Positions 30,567 through 39,104 are shown, counted from the first letter of the stretch. The stretch: DNA of 64,000 nt from Bryobacteraceae bacterium (GCA_026129905.1 JAHCHE010000007.1:62001-126000), one strand, 5' to 3'. Numbers and translations: made by a program. The notes: generated from the letters alone by a model not told the origin.

Positions 30567-32519
30567 TCATTCGTAGTAGCGCTGATAGCGGTAGTACTTG
30601 TCGTAGTAGTAGGGGCTGCCGGCGGCGCGTTTGTGGTCGAAGTAGTTGAGGACGGTGCCGAGGAGTTTGGTGCCGTCTTCGGAGAGGCGCTGCTTCGCCG
30701 CGAGGGCGAGGTCGCGGGTGGTGCGGCCGGCGCGGACGACGAGGATGACGGCGTCGGACAGGCGGCCGAGGATGCGGGCGTCGGGGATCTGCAGCATCGG
30801 GGGCGTGTCGATCAAGACCATGTCGAATTCCTTCTCGAAGAGCTCGAGCAGGCGGGACATTCGCTCGGAATAGAGGAGGTTGGTGGCGCCGGCGGAGGCT
30901 TCGCCGCTGGTGAGAAGGAAGAGATTGGGGACCTTGGTCTGGCGGATGGAGCCGTTCAGGGATTCCGGGAGCGGGGCGCGGTCCTTGAGCAGGTCGCTGA
31001 GTCCGTGCTCCTTGGGCACCTCGAAGATCTCGTGGAGGCGGGGCTTGCGCAAGTCGCCGTCGATGAGGAGAACCTTCTGGTTGACCTCGGCGAGGGCCTC
31101 GGCGAGGTTGGCGGCGACCGTCGTCTTTCCTTCGGAGGGGTTGGCGCTGGTGAGGACCAGGACGCGGGGGCGCGAGCCGTTCTCGGAGGAGAAGAGGATC
31201 GAGGTGAGGGTGGAACGGAAGCTCTCGGCGAGGACGGCCGTCTGAGGATTCACCGCGGAGACGCAGAGAGCGCTGAGAGCGGTGGAGGCCTTGGGAATCA
31301 AGCCGAGTTCGGGGAGGTTGAGGTGGTAGGCGAGGTCGGCGGGCTCGTGGAGGGTGCGGTCGGCGCGCTCGCGGACGACGACGAAGACGGCGCCGAGGAA
31401 GCCGCCGAGCAGGAGGCCGAGGGCGGAGTTGAGGGCGAGCCGGGGCTTGTACGGGACCGCGGGAGTCTTGGCCTGGTCGACGACGCGGACGTTGGAGGCG
31501 CGGAGCGCCGAAGCGACGGCGGCGGAGCGGACGCGCTCGAGCATGGTTTCGTAGAGCTGGCGGTTGGAATCGACTTCGCGCTTGAGGATGTTGTACTGGA
31601 TGGACTTGCCGGACTGCTCGGTGACGAGGTTGGACTGGCGGACGAAGTTGAGCTCGAGGAGGCTTTCGCGGCGGACGGCCTCGTCGTAATCGTTGCGGAT
31701 GCGGCGGAGGACGGCGTCGCGCTCGGTGTTGAGGGCGGCCTGGAGGGTGGCGATCTGGGCCTGTACGCGGCGGACGGAGGCGTGCTCGGGGGTGTAGGTG
31801 GTGGCGAGCTCGGACTCGCGGCGGCGGAGGTCGGTGAGCTTGGCCTGGTAGTCGCGGAGGGTAGAGTCGTTGAGGACGTCGGCGAGGGTTTCCGGGGGGC
31901 TGGTTTTGGCGAGCTCGAAGCGGGACTGGCGGGAGATGCGGTCGGCCTGGGCGCGGGAGAGGTCCTCCTGGACCTGGCGGAGCTTATCTTCCTGGACGGA
32001 GCCCTGTTTCTCGGTGAACATGAGGCCGGCGCGGCGGGCGTAGTCCTGGAGGCGATCCTCGGAGCGTTCGAGCTTGATTTTCATCTCGTCGAGCTGTTTG
32101 GAGAGCCATTCGCCGGTGCGCTGGGTCATCTGCCAGCGGGATTCGAGGTTCTGGTCGATGTACTCGTTGGCAAGGGTGTTGGCGAAGGCGGAGGCGAGGG
32201 CGGGGTCGGAGGAATCGACGAGGATCTCGACGATGCGGGTCTGGCCCTGGGCGCGGATTTTGAGGGAGTCGCGGGCTTCGGCGAGGCGTAGCTGGAGCGG
32301 GTCGGCGGCGGGGTTTTCGGCGATCTGGAGGGCGCGGCGCCAGGCGGAGGGACGATCGTCGCCGGGGCGGAGGGGGGCGGGGCCGGGGGACCAGCCGAGC
32401 TTAAGGAGGGTGCGGTCGACGAGGGCGTCGCTTTTGAGGATCTGGATCTGGGTGTCGATGGTTTCGCGGGTGAGGGCGACGGCGCCTTCATCGACGGGGC
32501 TGACCTCGCGCATGTTCAT
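30567..32519 (-). CDS. Chain-length determinant fused to BY-kinase (Wzc-like), N-terminus disrupted
   Basis: Inner-membrane polysaccharide co-polymerase and tyrosine kinase. Long coiled-coil periplasmic part (about residues 100-330), PYKPRLALNSALGLLLGGFL with the second membrane helix (about 365), then kinase: VLTSANPSEGKTTVAANLAE (Walker A), VLLIDGDLRKPRLHEIF (Walker A'), FDMVLIDTPPMLQIPDARI (Walker B), and a C-terminal Tyr cluster YYYDKYYRYQRYYE. Between LGLIPKA and LAESFRS, a dispersed repeat copy is read in frame as ALCVSAVN (plus-strand 31250-31280). The first ATG of the open frame (32519) would remove the first membrane helix; that helix is encoded upstream (32520-32690) without a usable start codon. 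Confidence 0.85.
   Translation of the reverse strand: MNMREVSPVDEGAVALTRETIDTQIQILKSDALVDRTLLKLGWSPGPAPLRPGDDRPSAWRRALQIAENPAADPLQLRLAEARDSLKIRAQGQTRIVEILVDSSDPALASAFANTLANEYIDQNLESRWQMTQRTGEWLSKQLDEMKIKLERSEDRLQDYARRAGLMFTEKQGSVQEDKLRQVQEDLSRAQADRISRQSRFELAKTSPPETLADVLNDSTLRDYQAKLTDLRRRESELATTYTPEHASVRRVQAQIATLQAALNTERDAVLRRIRNDYDEAVRRESLLELNFVRQSNLVTEQSGKSIQYNILKREVDSNRQLYETMLERVRSAAVASALRASNVRVVDQAKTPAVPYKPRLALNSALGLLLGGFLGAVFVVVRERADRTLHEPADLAYHLNLPELGLIPKASTALSALCVSAVNPQTAVLAESFRSTLTSILFSSENGSRPRVLVLTSANPSEGKTTVAANLAEALAEVNQKVLLIDGDLRKPRLHEIFEVPKEHGLSDLLKDRAPLPESLNGSIRQTKVPNLFLLTSGEASAGATNLLYSERMSRLLELFEKEFDMVLIDTPPMLQIPDARILGRLSDAVILVVRAGRTTRDLALAAKQRLSEDGTKLLGTVLNYFDHKRAAGSPYYYDKYYRYQRYYE
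31250..31280 (+). repeat. Dispersed repeat copy inside the BY-kinase coding frame
   Basis: GATTCACCGCGGAGACGCAG followed by AGAGCGCTGAGAG, a worn single copy. The minus-strand reading is ALSALCVSAVNPQ, the same peptide that the repeat yields in this frame elsewhere. Kinase sequence flanks both sides. Confidence 0.88.
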
Positions 32520-32885
32520 GAAGTCGGCGTTGAGGCTCTGGATCTCGAGGGTGGCGCGGGCCTGGAAGACGGGGGTCTGGGGGAGGGTGGCGAGGAGGGC
32601 GACGAGGCCGCCGAGGAAGGTGAGGAGGATGAGGGCGCCCTTGCGGCGCTTGAGGATGCGCCAGTAGTCGAGGAGCCGGCGCCAGGGTCGTCAGGTCGTA
32701 GGGATAGCCGTAGGCGGGCAGGTAGCCACCGCCGCCGGCGGGGTAAGCCGCGGTCGGCGGGCGCGTGGGCCGCGGTCGGCAGGCGCGATGGCGCCGCGCT
32801 CGGCAGGCGCGTGGGCGCCGCGCTCGGTTGGGGGAGGATCGGGTTTCCGGGGGACCAGGGAGGATGGGGGGGTGGAGGAGTTCAT
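32520..32885 (-). pseudogene. Detached 5' part of the BY-kinase gene (signal region and first membrane helix)
   Basis: Positions 32690-32520 encode PWRRLLDYWRILKRRKGALI then LLTFLGGLVALLATLPQTPV and LEIQSLNADF in the kinase frame: the typical Wzz-domain start. A TGA at 32691-32693 separates it from an upstream frame that begins MNSSTPPSSLVPRKPDPPPT at 32885, the usual Pro-rich cytoplasmic start. Near the stop another frame reads GYLPAYGYPYDLTTL, which is what one would expect before LLDYWR, so small indels rather than a true stop probably explain the break. Confidence 0.65.
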
Positions 32886-32901
32886 GGGTGGAAAACTTTC
32901 T

Positions 32902-33026
32902 TAGACTTCACCGCAGAGACGCAGAGAACGCAGAGAGAAACCTTTTAGACTTCACCGCAGACGCACAGAGCGCAAGAGAGAAACCTTTTTGAACTTCACC
33001 GCAGAGACGCGGAGAGCGCAGAGAAC
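32902..33026 (+). repeat. Three dispersed-repeat copies upstream of the kinase gene
   Basis: Copies near 32902, 32949 and 32992 (the middle one shortened), in the 5' flank of the kinase gene and so within the EPS transcript. Confidence 0.88.
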
Positions 33027-33099
33027 GGAGGAGAAAGAGGCGGAGGAGGGGTTCGTGGTTTCATGGGTTCTCTTCTCTTCCTCGACTGTTTTGTTGTCT

Positions 33100-33135
33100 T
33101 TGCTCTGCGATCTCCGCGGCTCTGTGGTGAAGTTG
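33100..33135 (-). repeat. Inverted dispersed-repeat copy at the end of the export gene
   Basis: On the plus strand CTCTGCGATCTCCGCGGCTC then TGTGGTGAAGTT; it lies a few bases after the stop of the Wza-like gene and faces the three copies at 32902-33026, which would let the transcript fold back between the two genes. Confidence 0.85.
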
Positions 33136-33140
33136 GGAAG

Positions 33141-34097
33141 TTAACGGCGGTCGATGCCGACGCGGTAGATGGCAATGCCGCTGGCGACGCCGAGGGAGGC
33201 GGCGAGGGCGCGGGTTCCGAAGTCTTTCCAGCCGCTGTGGGGGACGAAGAGGATGTCGTCGGGGCGCATGGCGGGATCCTCGGCTTCGCCGCGGAGGATC
33301 TTCTTGAGGTTGACGGCGATCTGGAGGCGGGCCTCGGAGCCTTCCTGGAGGCGGAGGATGCGGGCGTCCTTGGTGCTGGCGTTGGGCTCGGGGCCGCCGG
33401 CGAGGGAGAGGGCCTGGAGGACGGAGAGCTTGCCGTTGGTGACGAAGCCGCCGGCGCGGTTGACGTCGCCCACTACGTAAACGATGTTGGCGCGGGAGAC
33501 GGAGACGACGTCGTGGGGCATGACGAGGATGTTCTGCTCGGGGTTGGTCATCTCCATGACGGAGCGGACATCGACGTCGGCGATCATGTAGCGGCCGGTT
33601 TCGTCGAAGCGGGCGTTGGGGAGGGGGATGCTGCCCTGGTCGAGGCGGCGGGTGATGCGGATGGTGTCGCCGACTTCGTGCTTGAGGCCGCCGGCGAGGG
33701 AAATGGCTTCCCAGAGGGTCTTGGGGCCTTCGAGCTGGACGACGCCGGGGCGGTCGACGGCGCCGAAGACGGAGACGGGGCGGCTCTGGAACTCGACGAT
33801 GGAGACGGTGACCTGGGGCTGGTGGAGGTACTTGCGGAGGCGGGTGACGATTTCGGTTTCGAGCTGGCCGATGGCGCGGCCGCCGGCTTGGAGGCGCCCG
33901 ATGAGGGGGAGGTTGATTTCGCCGTTTTGCTCGATGATGAGAGGGCGCTGGCCGAAGCCGGAAAACTCTTCGGCGTCGGCGACGTGGATGAGGATCTTGT
34001 CGCCGGGGCCGAGGGCGTAGGGGGCGGGCTGTTCGGCCGGGGTTTGGGCGAAGGCGAGGGCGGAAAGAAGGAAGAGGAGTGAGAATCTACGCGCCAT
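33141..34097 (-). CDS. Polysaccharide export protein (Wza-like, SLBB domains)
   Basis: A 318-residue exported protein. ARRFSLLFLLSALAFAQ is a cleavable signal peptide without a lipobox Cys. The polysaccharide export domain starts at YALGPGDKILIHVADAEEFS, followed by SLBB-type repeats (RPVSVFGAVDRPGVVQLEGP; NIVYVVGDVNRAGGFVTNGK). A C-terminal hydrophobic stretch (ALAASLGVASGIAIY) is short. It should form the outer-membrane or periplasmic channel. ATG 34097 was chosen because it starts the signal peptide; the frame is open further upstream over the RHH gene. Confidence 0.9.
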   Translation of the reverse strand: MARRFSLLFLLSALAFAQTPAEQPAPYALGPGDKILIHVADAEEFSGFGQRPLIIEQNGEINLPLIGRLQAGGRAIGQLETEIVTRLRKYLHQPQVTVSIVEFQSRPVSVFGAVDRPGVVQLEGPKTLWEAISLAGGLKHEVGDTIRITRRLDQGSIPLPNARFDETGRYMIADVDVRSVMEMTNPEQNILVMPHDVVSVSRANIVYVVGDVNRAGGFVTNGKLSVLQALSLAGGPEPNASTKDARILRLQEGSEARLQIAVNLKKILRGEAEDPAMRPDDILFVPHSGWKDFGTRALAASLGVASGIAIYRVGIDRR

Positions 34098-34353
34098 GTT
34101 CGAGGGATCTCCCGTTTCTATGTCCGGCGAGGGCCGCGATGTCGGCGGCGAGGCCGGCCAGTTTCTCTTCGAGTTGGGCCACGTTGGGGCGGTGGCCATT
34201 GGGTCGGCCGCCGTTGGCGAGCCAATGCTCGATGGCGAGGCGGGCGACTTCGGAGACGGTGCGGATGCGAGCGGCGGCGCAGATTTCCCGCATCTCTTCG
34301 TACTCGGCGCCGGTGAAGCGGACGCAGACGAGGCGGCGGAGGGGTTGACTCAT
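34087..34353 (-). CDS. Ribbon-helix-helix-like regulator 1 of the EPS operon
   Basis: An 88-residue protein: RRLVCVRFTGAEYEEMREIC is strand plus helix 1 and RTVSEVARLAIEHWL is helix 2 of a ribbon-helix-helix fold, followed by NVAQLEEKLAGLAADIAALA, a short coiled coil for multimerisation. It resembles the next upstream gene in plan. Overlap of 11 nt with the export gene. A role in controlling the EPS operon is inferred from position. Confidence 0.7.
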   Translation of the reverse strand: MSQPLRRLVCVRFTGAEYEEMREICAAARIRTVSEVARLAIEHWLANGGRPNGHRPNVAQLEEKLAGLAADIAALAGHRNGRSLEHGA

Positions 34354-34366
34354 CGCGCGGGGACCT

Positions 34367-34624
34367 TCAACGAACGGGAAGCATACGCTGGACCTGGGCG
34401 GAGAGGGCGGCGATACGGCGTTCGCAGTCGTCGAGGCGCTGTTCGAGATAGGCGTCGCGGCGGCCGGCGCCGCTATCGATCCAGGAGTGGACGGCGGCGC
34501 GGACGAGCTCGGAGAAGCTCCGGCAGCGCATGGAGTGGCACATCTGCTGGAGCCGGTCGTATTCTTCGTCGGAGAGGCGGAACATGACGCGCCGGTCGCG
34601 ACGGTCCTGCATAACGGTTCGCAT
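34367..34624 (-). CDS. Ribbon-helix-helix-like regulator 2 of the EPS operon
   Basis: An 85-residue protein: RRVMFRLSDEEYDRLQQMCH then RSFSELVRAAVHSWI is the same strand-helix-helix arrangement as in regulator 1, with a C-terminal coiled coil (YLEQRLDDCERRIAALSAQV). Two paralogous RHH proteins directly after a NusG-like gene suggest combined control of initiation and elongation. An ATG five codons in (MQDRRDRR) is an alternative start. Confidence 0.7.
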   Translation of the reverse strand: MRTVMQDRRDRRVMFRLSDEEYDRLQQMCHSMRCRSFSELVRAAVHSWIDSGAGRRDAYLEQRLDDCERRIAALSAQVQRMLPVR

Positions 34625-34685
34625 TGTTGTTTTGACCAGGAGCCGGGTGAAAGTTGAAGGGCCGTTTATGATTGCGCGACGTCGA

Positions 34686-35213
34686 TCAGAGGACCGGCTC
34701 GATGTCCTCGCGGTCGATTTCGGCGGCGACGGAACGCTGCAGCAAGCTTACGGAGACGACGATGCGGCGGCCGGTTTTGAGGTCCTGGAGAAGACCTTCG
34801 ACGCCGCGCAGGGGGCCGCCAACGATGCGGACTTTCTGGCCTACGCGGAGGTAGGGCCAGGGGATGGCATGACGATCGTTGGCGAGAAGGGTCCGGAGAC
34901 CGGCGATTTCGCCGTCATCGATGGGGGCAGGGCCGCGGCCAAAGCCGACGACGGAGACGACGCCGGTGGTTTTCAGGAGGGGGAGGCGATGGAGGGGATC
35001 GAAGCGGCAGAAGACGTAACCGGGGAAGAGGGGGAATTCGACTTCCTTGCGGCGGTCGGACCACTTGCGGGTGGTTTTGTAGAAGGGGGTGAATTCCTCG
35101 TAGCCCTTATCATGCAGGGTTTTGGATGCGATTCTCTCGAATCGCGGGCGGACCTGAAGGGCGAACCAATGGAGCGGGTCCCCAGCGGTTACGATTGGGT
35201 TTGAAAAGAGCAC
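34686..35213 (-). CDS. NusG-like transcription antiterminator (UpxY/RfaH type)
   Basis: A 175-residue NusG paralogue, first gene of the EPS operon. HWFALQVRPRFERIASKTLH is the NGN domain start, EVEFPLFPGYVFCRFDPLHR holds the P-L-F-P-G-Y-V-F signature, and LRVGQKVRIVGGPLRGVEGL is the KOW motif. Such specialised paralogues allow RNA polymerase to complete long surface-polysaccharide operons. The operon here spans about 17 kb and has repeats that could form hairpins, so a processivity factor makes sense. Confidence 0.9.
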   Translation of the reverse strand: MLFSNPIVTAGDPLHWFALQVRPRFERIASKTLHDKGYEEFTPFYKTTRKWSDRRKEVEFPLFPGYVFCRFDPLHRLPLLKTTGVVSVVGFGRGPAPIDDGEIAGLRTLLANDRHAIPWPYLRVGQKVRIVGGPLRGVEGLLQDLKTGRRIVVSVSLLQRSVAAEIDREDIEPVL

Positions 35214-35291
35214 AACGGCAAGCTACCGCCATTTCAGTCCCACTGGCCTGTGCCGACCCGGTAGGACGAATCACTGAAATCTACGTTAACG

Positions 35292-35320
35292 AAACTAACA
35301 TGAGAGACGACACTTGTCAA
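35292..35320 (-). promoter_or_regulatory. Sigma70-type promoter of the EPS operon
   Basis: On the minus strand TTGACA (35320-35315) and TAGTTT (35297-35292) are exactly 17 nt apart. Transcription would start near 35285, leaving a leader of about 70 nt before the NusG-like gene. The remaining intergenic DNA to 35696 is AT-richer to about 35450 and otherwise shows nothing recognisable. Confidence 0.7.
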
Positions 35321-35696
35321 CGATAAAAGGGGCGGTTAGGGTGAAATTCGTAGGTTCGAACCGACAGATCGGCCGAATATGAAAAACGGAAAAATGAGCC
35401 CGAAAATAGTTGCACAAAAGGATAATAATCGAGCGGTTTTCCTGTAGTACGTCCAGTACGATCGATGGATCCAGGGGGAGGGGAAAGCTGTCAGCTATCG
35501 GCGGACAGCGGTCAGCTTTATTGGCGGGGGATCTTGGGGGGCTTCGGGCGGCGGGGCGAGAGGGGGGCGCGGGAGGTTCGCCAAGCTCGCCAAGGGGTTG
35601 CTCTAGTGGACGGACATAATCGGCGACAGGTACACTTTGGGCATGTGGGGGGGGCAAGTCCAATTTTTACATCAGCTTAGCTGCCGCGCCGATTTC

Positions 35697-37562
35697 GTGA
35701 AGCGCTGGGGAGCGCGGCCGGCTGTTCGTACCGCGCTCCTCGCCTCGGCGCTGCTCGTTGCGGGTGGATGCCAGCGCGAGCCGGCGCCGCGGCCCACGGC
35801 CGCCACTCCCGAGCAACGCACCGCCGCGCCAGAACCGCGCACCGCCAACGGGGTGCGGGAAGCCGCCTGGACAAAGGAGGAAGACGGGCAGTGGGCGATG
35901 GCGGCCAAAAATTGGGCGAATACCCGCTATAGCCGGCTGGACCAGATCAATACCGGCAATGTAAACCAGCTCCGGCAAGTCTGGTCTTTCAACACCGGGA
36001 TCGCCGCCGGGCACGAGGCCGCGCCGCTGGTGGTGGGCGACACGATGTATGTGGTGACGCCATATCCGAACGTCCTGTACGCACTGGATGTCCGCGACGG
36101 GGGCCTGCGCTGGAGTTACCGGCCGCGTCCGGTGCGCGCGGCGCAGGGCGTGGCCTGTTGCGACGTGGTCAACCGGGGCGCGGCGTACGCCGACGGACGG
36201 ATCTTCTTCAACACGCTCGATAACCACACCGTAGCCGTGGACGCCAAATCAGGGAAAGAGGTCTGGAAGACGAAGCTGGGGGACATCAACCTCGGCGAGT
36301 CGATGACGATGGCGCCGCTGGTTGCGGGGAACCGGGTGCTGGTGGGCAACAGCGGCGGGGAGTTCGGGGTGCGGGGGTGGATCACGGCGCTCGAGGCCGG
36401 CTCGGGAAAGATCGCCTGGCGCGCGTACCACACAGGGCCGGACAAGGACGCGCTGATCGGCGCCGACTTCCGCCCGTTCTACGCGGGCGACCGGGGGGAG
36501 GATCTCGGCGTGAAGACCTGGCCGCCCGGACAGTGGAAGATCGGCGGAGGGACGGTATGGGGCTGGATCTCCTACGATCCCGAACTGGACATGGTGTATT
36601 ACGGCACGGGGAATCCGGGGCCGTGGAATCCGGAACTGCGCGAGGGGGACAACAAGTGGACGTGCGGGCTGTTCGCCCGCCGGCTCAGCGACGGCGCGGC
36701 GATCTGGTTCGTGCAGTTCGTGCCGCACGACGAGCACGATTACGACGGCGTAAACGAAAGCATCCTGGTGGACATGCCGTGGCGGGGCGAGGAGAGAAAG
36801 GTACTCCTGCACCCGGAGCGGACGGGGTTCATGTACGTGATCGACCGTACGAACGGCGAGATTCTGAGCGCCGAGCCGTTCGCGCACACCAACTGGGCGA
36901 CGGGGGTGGATCTGCAGACCAGCCGTCCGATCAAGAACGAGGAGAAGGCGACCGGGCTCGGGAAGGTGGTCCGCAACGTGTGCCCGGCCGCTCCGGGCGC
37001 CAAGGACTGGCAGCCCTCGGCGTTTTCGCCGCGGACGGGGTTGCTCTACATCCCGCACAACAATCTCTGCATGGATTTCGAGGGGCTGGAGGCGAACTAC
37101 ATCGCCGGGACGCCGTACGTGGGCGCGGAGGTGAAGATGATGCCCGGGCCGAGCGGCCACCGTGGCGAGTTCACCGCGTGGGATCCGGCGGCGGCGAAGG
37201 CGGTGTGGAAGATCGAAGAACGCTTCCCTGCCTGGAGCGGCGCGCTCGCCACCGCCGGCGACGTTGTTTTCTACGGCACGATGGACCGCTGGTTCAAGGC
37301 CGTGAACGCCGTTACGGGGCAGAACCTGTGGCAGCACCGGCTGGGTTCGGGGATCGTCAGCCAGCCGTCCACGTTTCGCGGACCGGACGGGAAACAGTAC
37401 CTGGCGGTGATGTCGGGCGTTGGCGGATGGGCGGGCGCCATCGTTTCGGGTCAACTGAGCGCGGAGGATGGCACCGGGGCGCTGGGCTTCGTGAATGCGA
37501 TGAAGGATCTGCCCGAGCACACCGCGGCAGGAGGGGCGGTTCATGTTTTTGCGTTGCCGTAG
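35697..37562 (+). CDS. PQQ-dependent alcohol dehydrogenase, lanthanide (XoxF)-like
   Basis: A periplasmic quinoprotein, about 621 residues. VRTALLASALLVAGGC is a lipoprotein signal. The eight-bladed propeller carries GVACCDVV with the adjacent Cys154-Cys155 pair that contacts PQQ, and VPHDEHDYDGVNE with catalytic Asp348 and a second Asp350. That second Asp is the residue that separates lanthanide-dependent from calcium-dependent dehydrogenases. GTG 35697 is a guess favoured by the signal peptide; the frame is open from 35637. The next gene is a cytochrome c whose start overlaps its end. The substrate (methanol, ethanol or other alcohol) cannot be read. Confidence 0.85.
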   Translation: MKRWGARPAVRTALLASALLVAGGCQREPAPRPTAATPEQRTAAPEPRTANGVREAAWTKEEDGQWAMAAKNWANTRYSRLDQINTGNVNQLRQVWSFNTGIAAGHEAAPLVVGDTMYVVTPYPNVLYALDVRDGGLRWSYRPRPVRAAQGVACCDVVNRGAAYADGRIFFNTLDNHTVAVDAKSGKEVWKTKLGDINLGESMTMAPLVAGNRVLVGNSGGEFGVRGWITALEAGSGKIAWRAYHTGPDKDALIGADFRPFYAGDRGEDLGVKTWPPGQWKIGGGTVWGWISYDPELDMVYYGTGNPGPWNPELREGDNKWTCGLFARRLSDGAAIWFVQFVPHDEHDYDGVNESILVDMPWRGEERKVLLHPERTGFMYVIDRTNGEILSAEPFAHTNWATGVDLQTSRPIKNEEKATGLGKVVRNVCPAAPGAKDWQPSAFSPRTGLLYIPHNNLCMDFEGLEANYIAGTPYVGAEVKMMPGPSGHRGEFTAWDPAAAKAVWKIEERFPAWSGALATAGDVVFYGTMDRWFKAVNAVTGQNLWQHRLGSGIVSQPSTFRGPDGKQYLAVMSGVGGWAGAIVSGQLSAEDGTGALGFVNAMKDLPEHTAAGGAVHVFALP

Positions 37563-38091
37563 CGGCTTTCTGGCGGCGGGAATCGGGGTGTTGACAGTTC
37601 TGGCCGCCTCCTGCGAACGGCGCGAAACGTCCGAGCGGCGGATGCCCGCTCCGGGACGGTTGGATACGCCGGCGGGATTGGAGAGCGGGCTGCAGCCCGG
37701 GGCCGCTATCGTCTTTCCGGAGATACGGAACCCATACGAGGGGGACGCCTCGGGGATCAGCGAGGGGCGGCGGCTTTACCAGTGGTACAACTGCTCGGGG
37801 TGCCACTTCAACGGGGGCGGCGGCATCGGTCCGCCTTTCCTGGACGCGGATTGGATCTACGGCCGCGAGCCGGCTAACATCTTCAACTCGATCGTGCGGG
37901 GCCGCCCGAACGGAATGCCGGCTTACGGCAGGCGCATTCCGGAACAACAGGTCTGGCAGATTGCGGCCTATGTGGCGTCGCTGGACCCGCGCCAGCCGGA
38001 TCGGGCGCCGCCCGGCGCGAGGGAACCGCTGGTGCAGGAGGAAGGCGGGGACAGGGAGGGAACGGGGCCGCGGGGAGGTCAGCAAAGATGA
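37543..38091 (+). CDS. Lipoprotein cytochrome c, electron acceptor of the PQQ dehydrogenase
   Basis: A 182-residue monohaem cytochrome. GVLTVLAASC is a lipobox; YNCSGCHFNGGGGIGPPFLD is the CxxCH haem site and GMPAYGRRIPEQQVWQIAAY provides the axial Met. The C-terminal 30 residues are disordered and charged. The gene overlaps the dehydrogenase by 20 nt and the oxidase subunit II gene by 4 nt, so electron transfer from dehydrogenase to oxidase through this protein is likely. Confidence 0.88.
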   Translation: MFLRCRSGFLAAGIGVLTVLAASCERRETSERRMPAPGRLDTPAGLESGLQPGAAIVFPEIRNPYEGDASGISEGRRLYQWYNCSGCHFNGGGGIGPPFLDADWIYGREPANIFNSIVRGRPNGMPAYGRRIPEQQVWQIAAYVASLDPRQPDRAPPGAREPLVQEEGGDREGTGPRGGQQR

Positions 38092-39092
38092 GGCGGGCAG
38101 CGGCGCCGGCGGCCTTGGCGGCCGTGGTGGCCGTACTGCTGCTGACCGGCTGCGCGGGCGACCAATCGGCTCTCGACCCGAAGGGTCCGCAAGCGGCGCG
38201 CATCGCGCGGATGAGCTGGCTGATATTCGGCTTCGGGGCGGCCATTCTGGCGGCCGTGACGGTCCTGTTCCTGAACGCGATCCGGCGAGGTCCGGGCGAA
38301 GAGCCGCGTCTGTCGGAGCGCGGGGCGTGGAGATTCGTCATCGTCGCCGGCGTCGCGGTCCCGGCGGTGATTCTGTTCGCTTTCCTGGCGTATAGCGCGC
38401 GAACCGGGAACATCATCGCCACGCCGCCTCCCGACGACGCTCTCACGATACAGGCGGTCTCCCGCCAGTGGTGGTGGGAGTTCAACTACAAGGGGCGTTC
38501 ACCATCGGAGAACGCGCGAACGGCGAACGAGATCTACATCCCGGCGGGAAGGCCGGTTCGCTTTGAACTCGTCGCCCTGGACGTGATCCACAGTTTTTGG
38601 ATACCGAACCTGCACGGAAAAATGGACATGATCCCGGGCCGCAGGAACACGATGTGGCTGCAGGCGGACCATCCCGGGGTCTGGCGGGGGCAGTGCGCGG
38701 AATTCTGCGGTCTGCAGCACGCGCTGATGGCGTTTGTGGTTGTGGCGGCGCCGGAGGAGGAGTTCCAGGAATGGCTCGCGCGGCAGGCGTCGGAGGCCGT
38801 CGAGCCGGCGGATGCGGCAACCCGGCGCGGGAGGGAGGTGTTCCTCGGCAGCTCGTGCGTGCTTTGTCATTCGGTGCGGGGCACCCTGGCGTTGGCGACG
38901 GTCGGCCCGGACCTGACGCACGTGGGCAGCCGGCGGACGCTGGCGGCCGGAACGACGCCGAACACGCGCGGGCACCTGGGCGGGTGGATCGCCGATCCGC
39001 ACGGCATCAAGCCGGGCAACCACATGCCGGCGACGCAGCTCCCGGCCCAGGATCTGACGGCTTTGATCGCGTATCTGGAGAGTCTGAGGTAG
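38088..39092 (+). CDS. ctaC: Cytochrome c oxidase subunit II with fused cytochrome c domain (caa3 type)
   Basis: A 334-residue lipoprotein (LLLTGCAGD) with two membrane helices, then a cupredoxin domain: RQWWWEFNYKG, DVIHSFWIPNLHGKMDMIPG and GQCAEFCGLQHALM hold the CuA ligands. A C-terminal cytochrome c domain follows: SSCVLCHSVRGT (haem) and GNHMPATQL (Met ligand). Fusion of this sort defines caa3 oxidases, which take electrons directly from cytochrome c. ATGA overlap with the upstream cytochrome gene. Confidence 0.95.
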   Translation: MRRAAAPAALAAVVAVLLLTGCAGDQSALDPKGPQAARIARMSWLIFGFGAAILAAVTVLFLNAIRRGPGEEPRLSERGAWRFVIVAGVAVPAVILFAFLAYSARTGNIIATPPPDDALTIQAVSRQWWWEFNYKGRSPSENARTANEIYIPAGRPVRFELVALDVIHSFWIPNLHGKMDMIPGRRNTMWLQADHPGVWRGQCAEFCGLQHALMAFVVVAAPEEEFQEWLARQASEAVEPADAATRRGREVFLGSSCVLCHSVRGTLALATVGPDLTHVGSRRTLAAGTTPNTRGHLGGWIADPHGIKPGNHMPATQLPAQDLTALIAYLESLR

Positions 39093-39104
39093 CGAGGAGA
39101 GAAC

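Noticed and set aside
30633-32291. 552-codon plus-strand open frame
   Set aside because: It lies antisense to the BY-kinase gene and consists of Glu/Gly/Val-rich sequence without domains; a codon-bias shadow.
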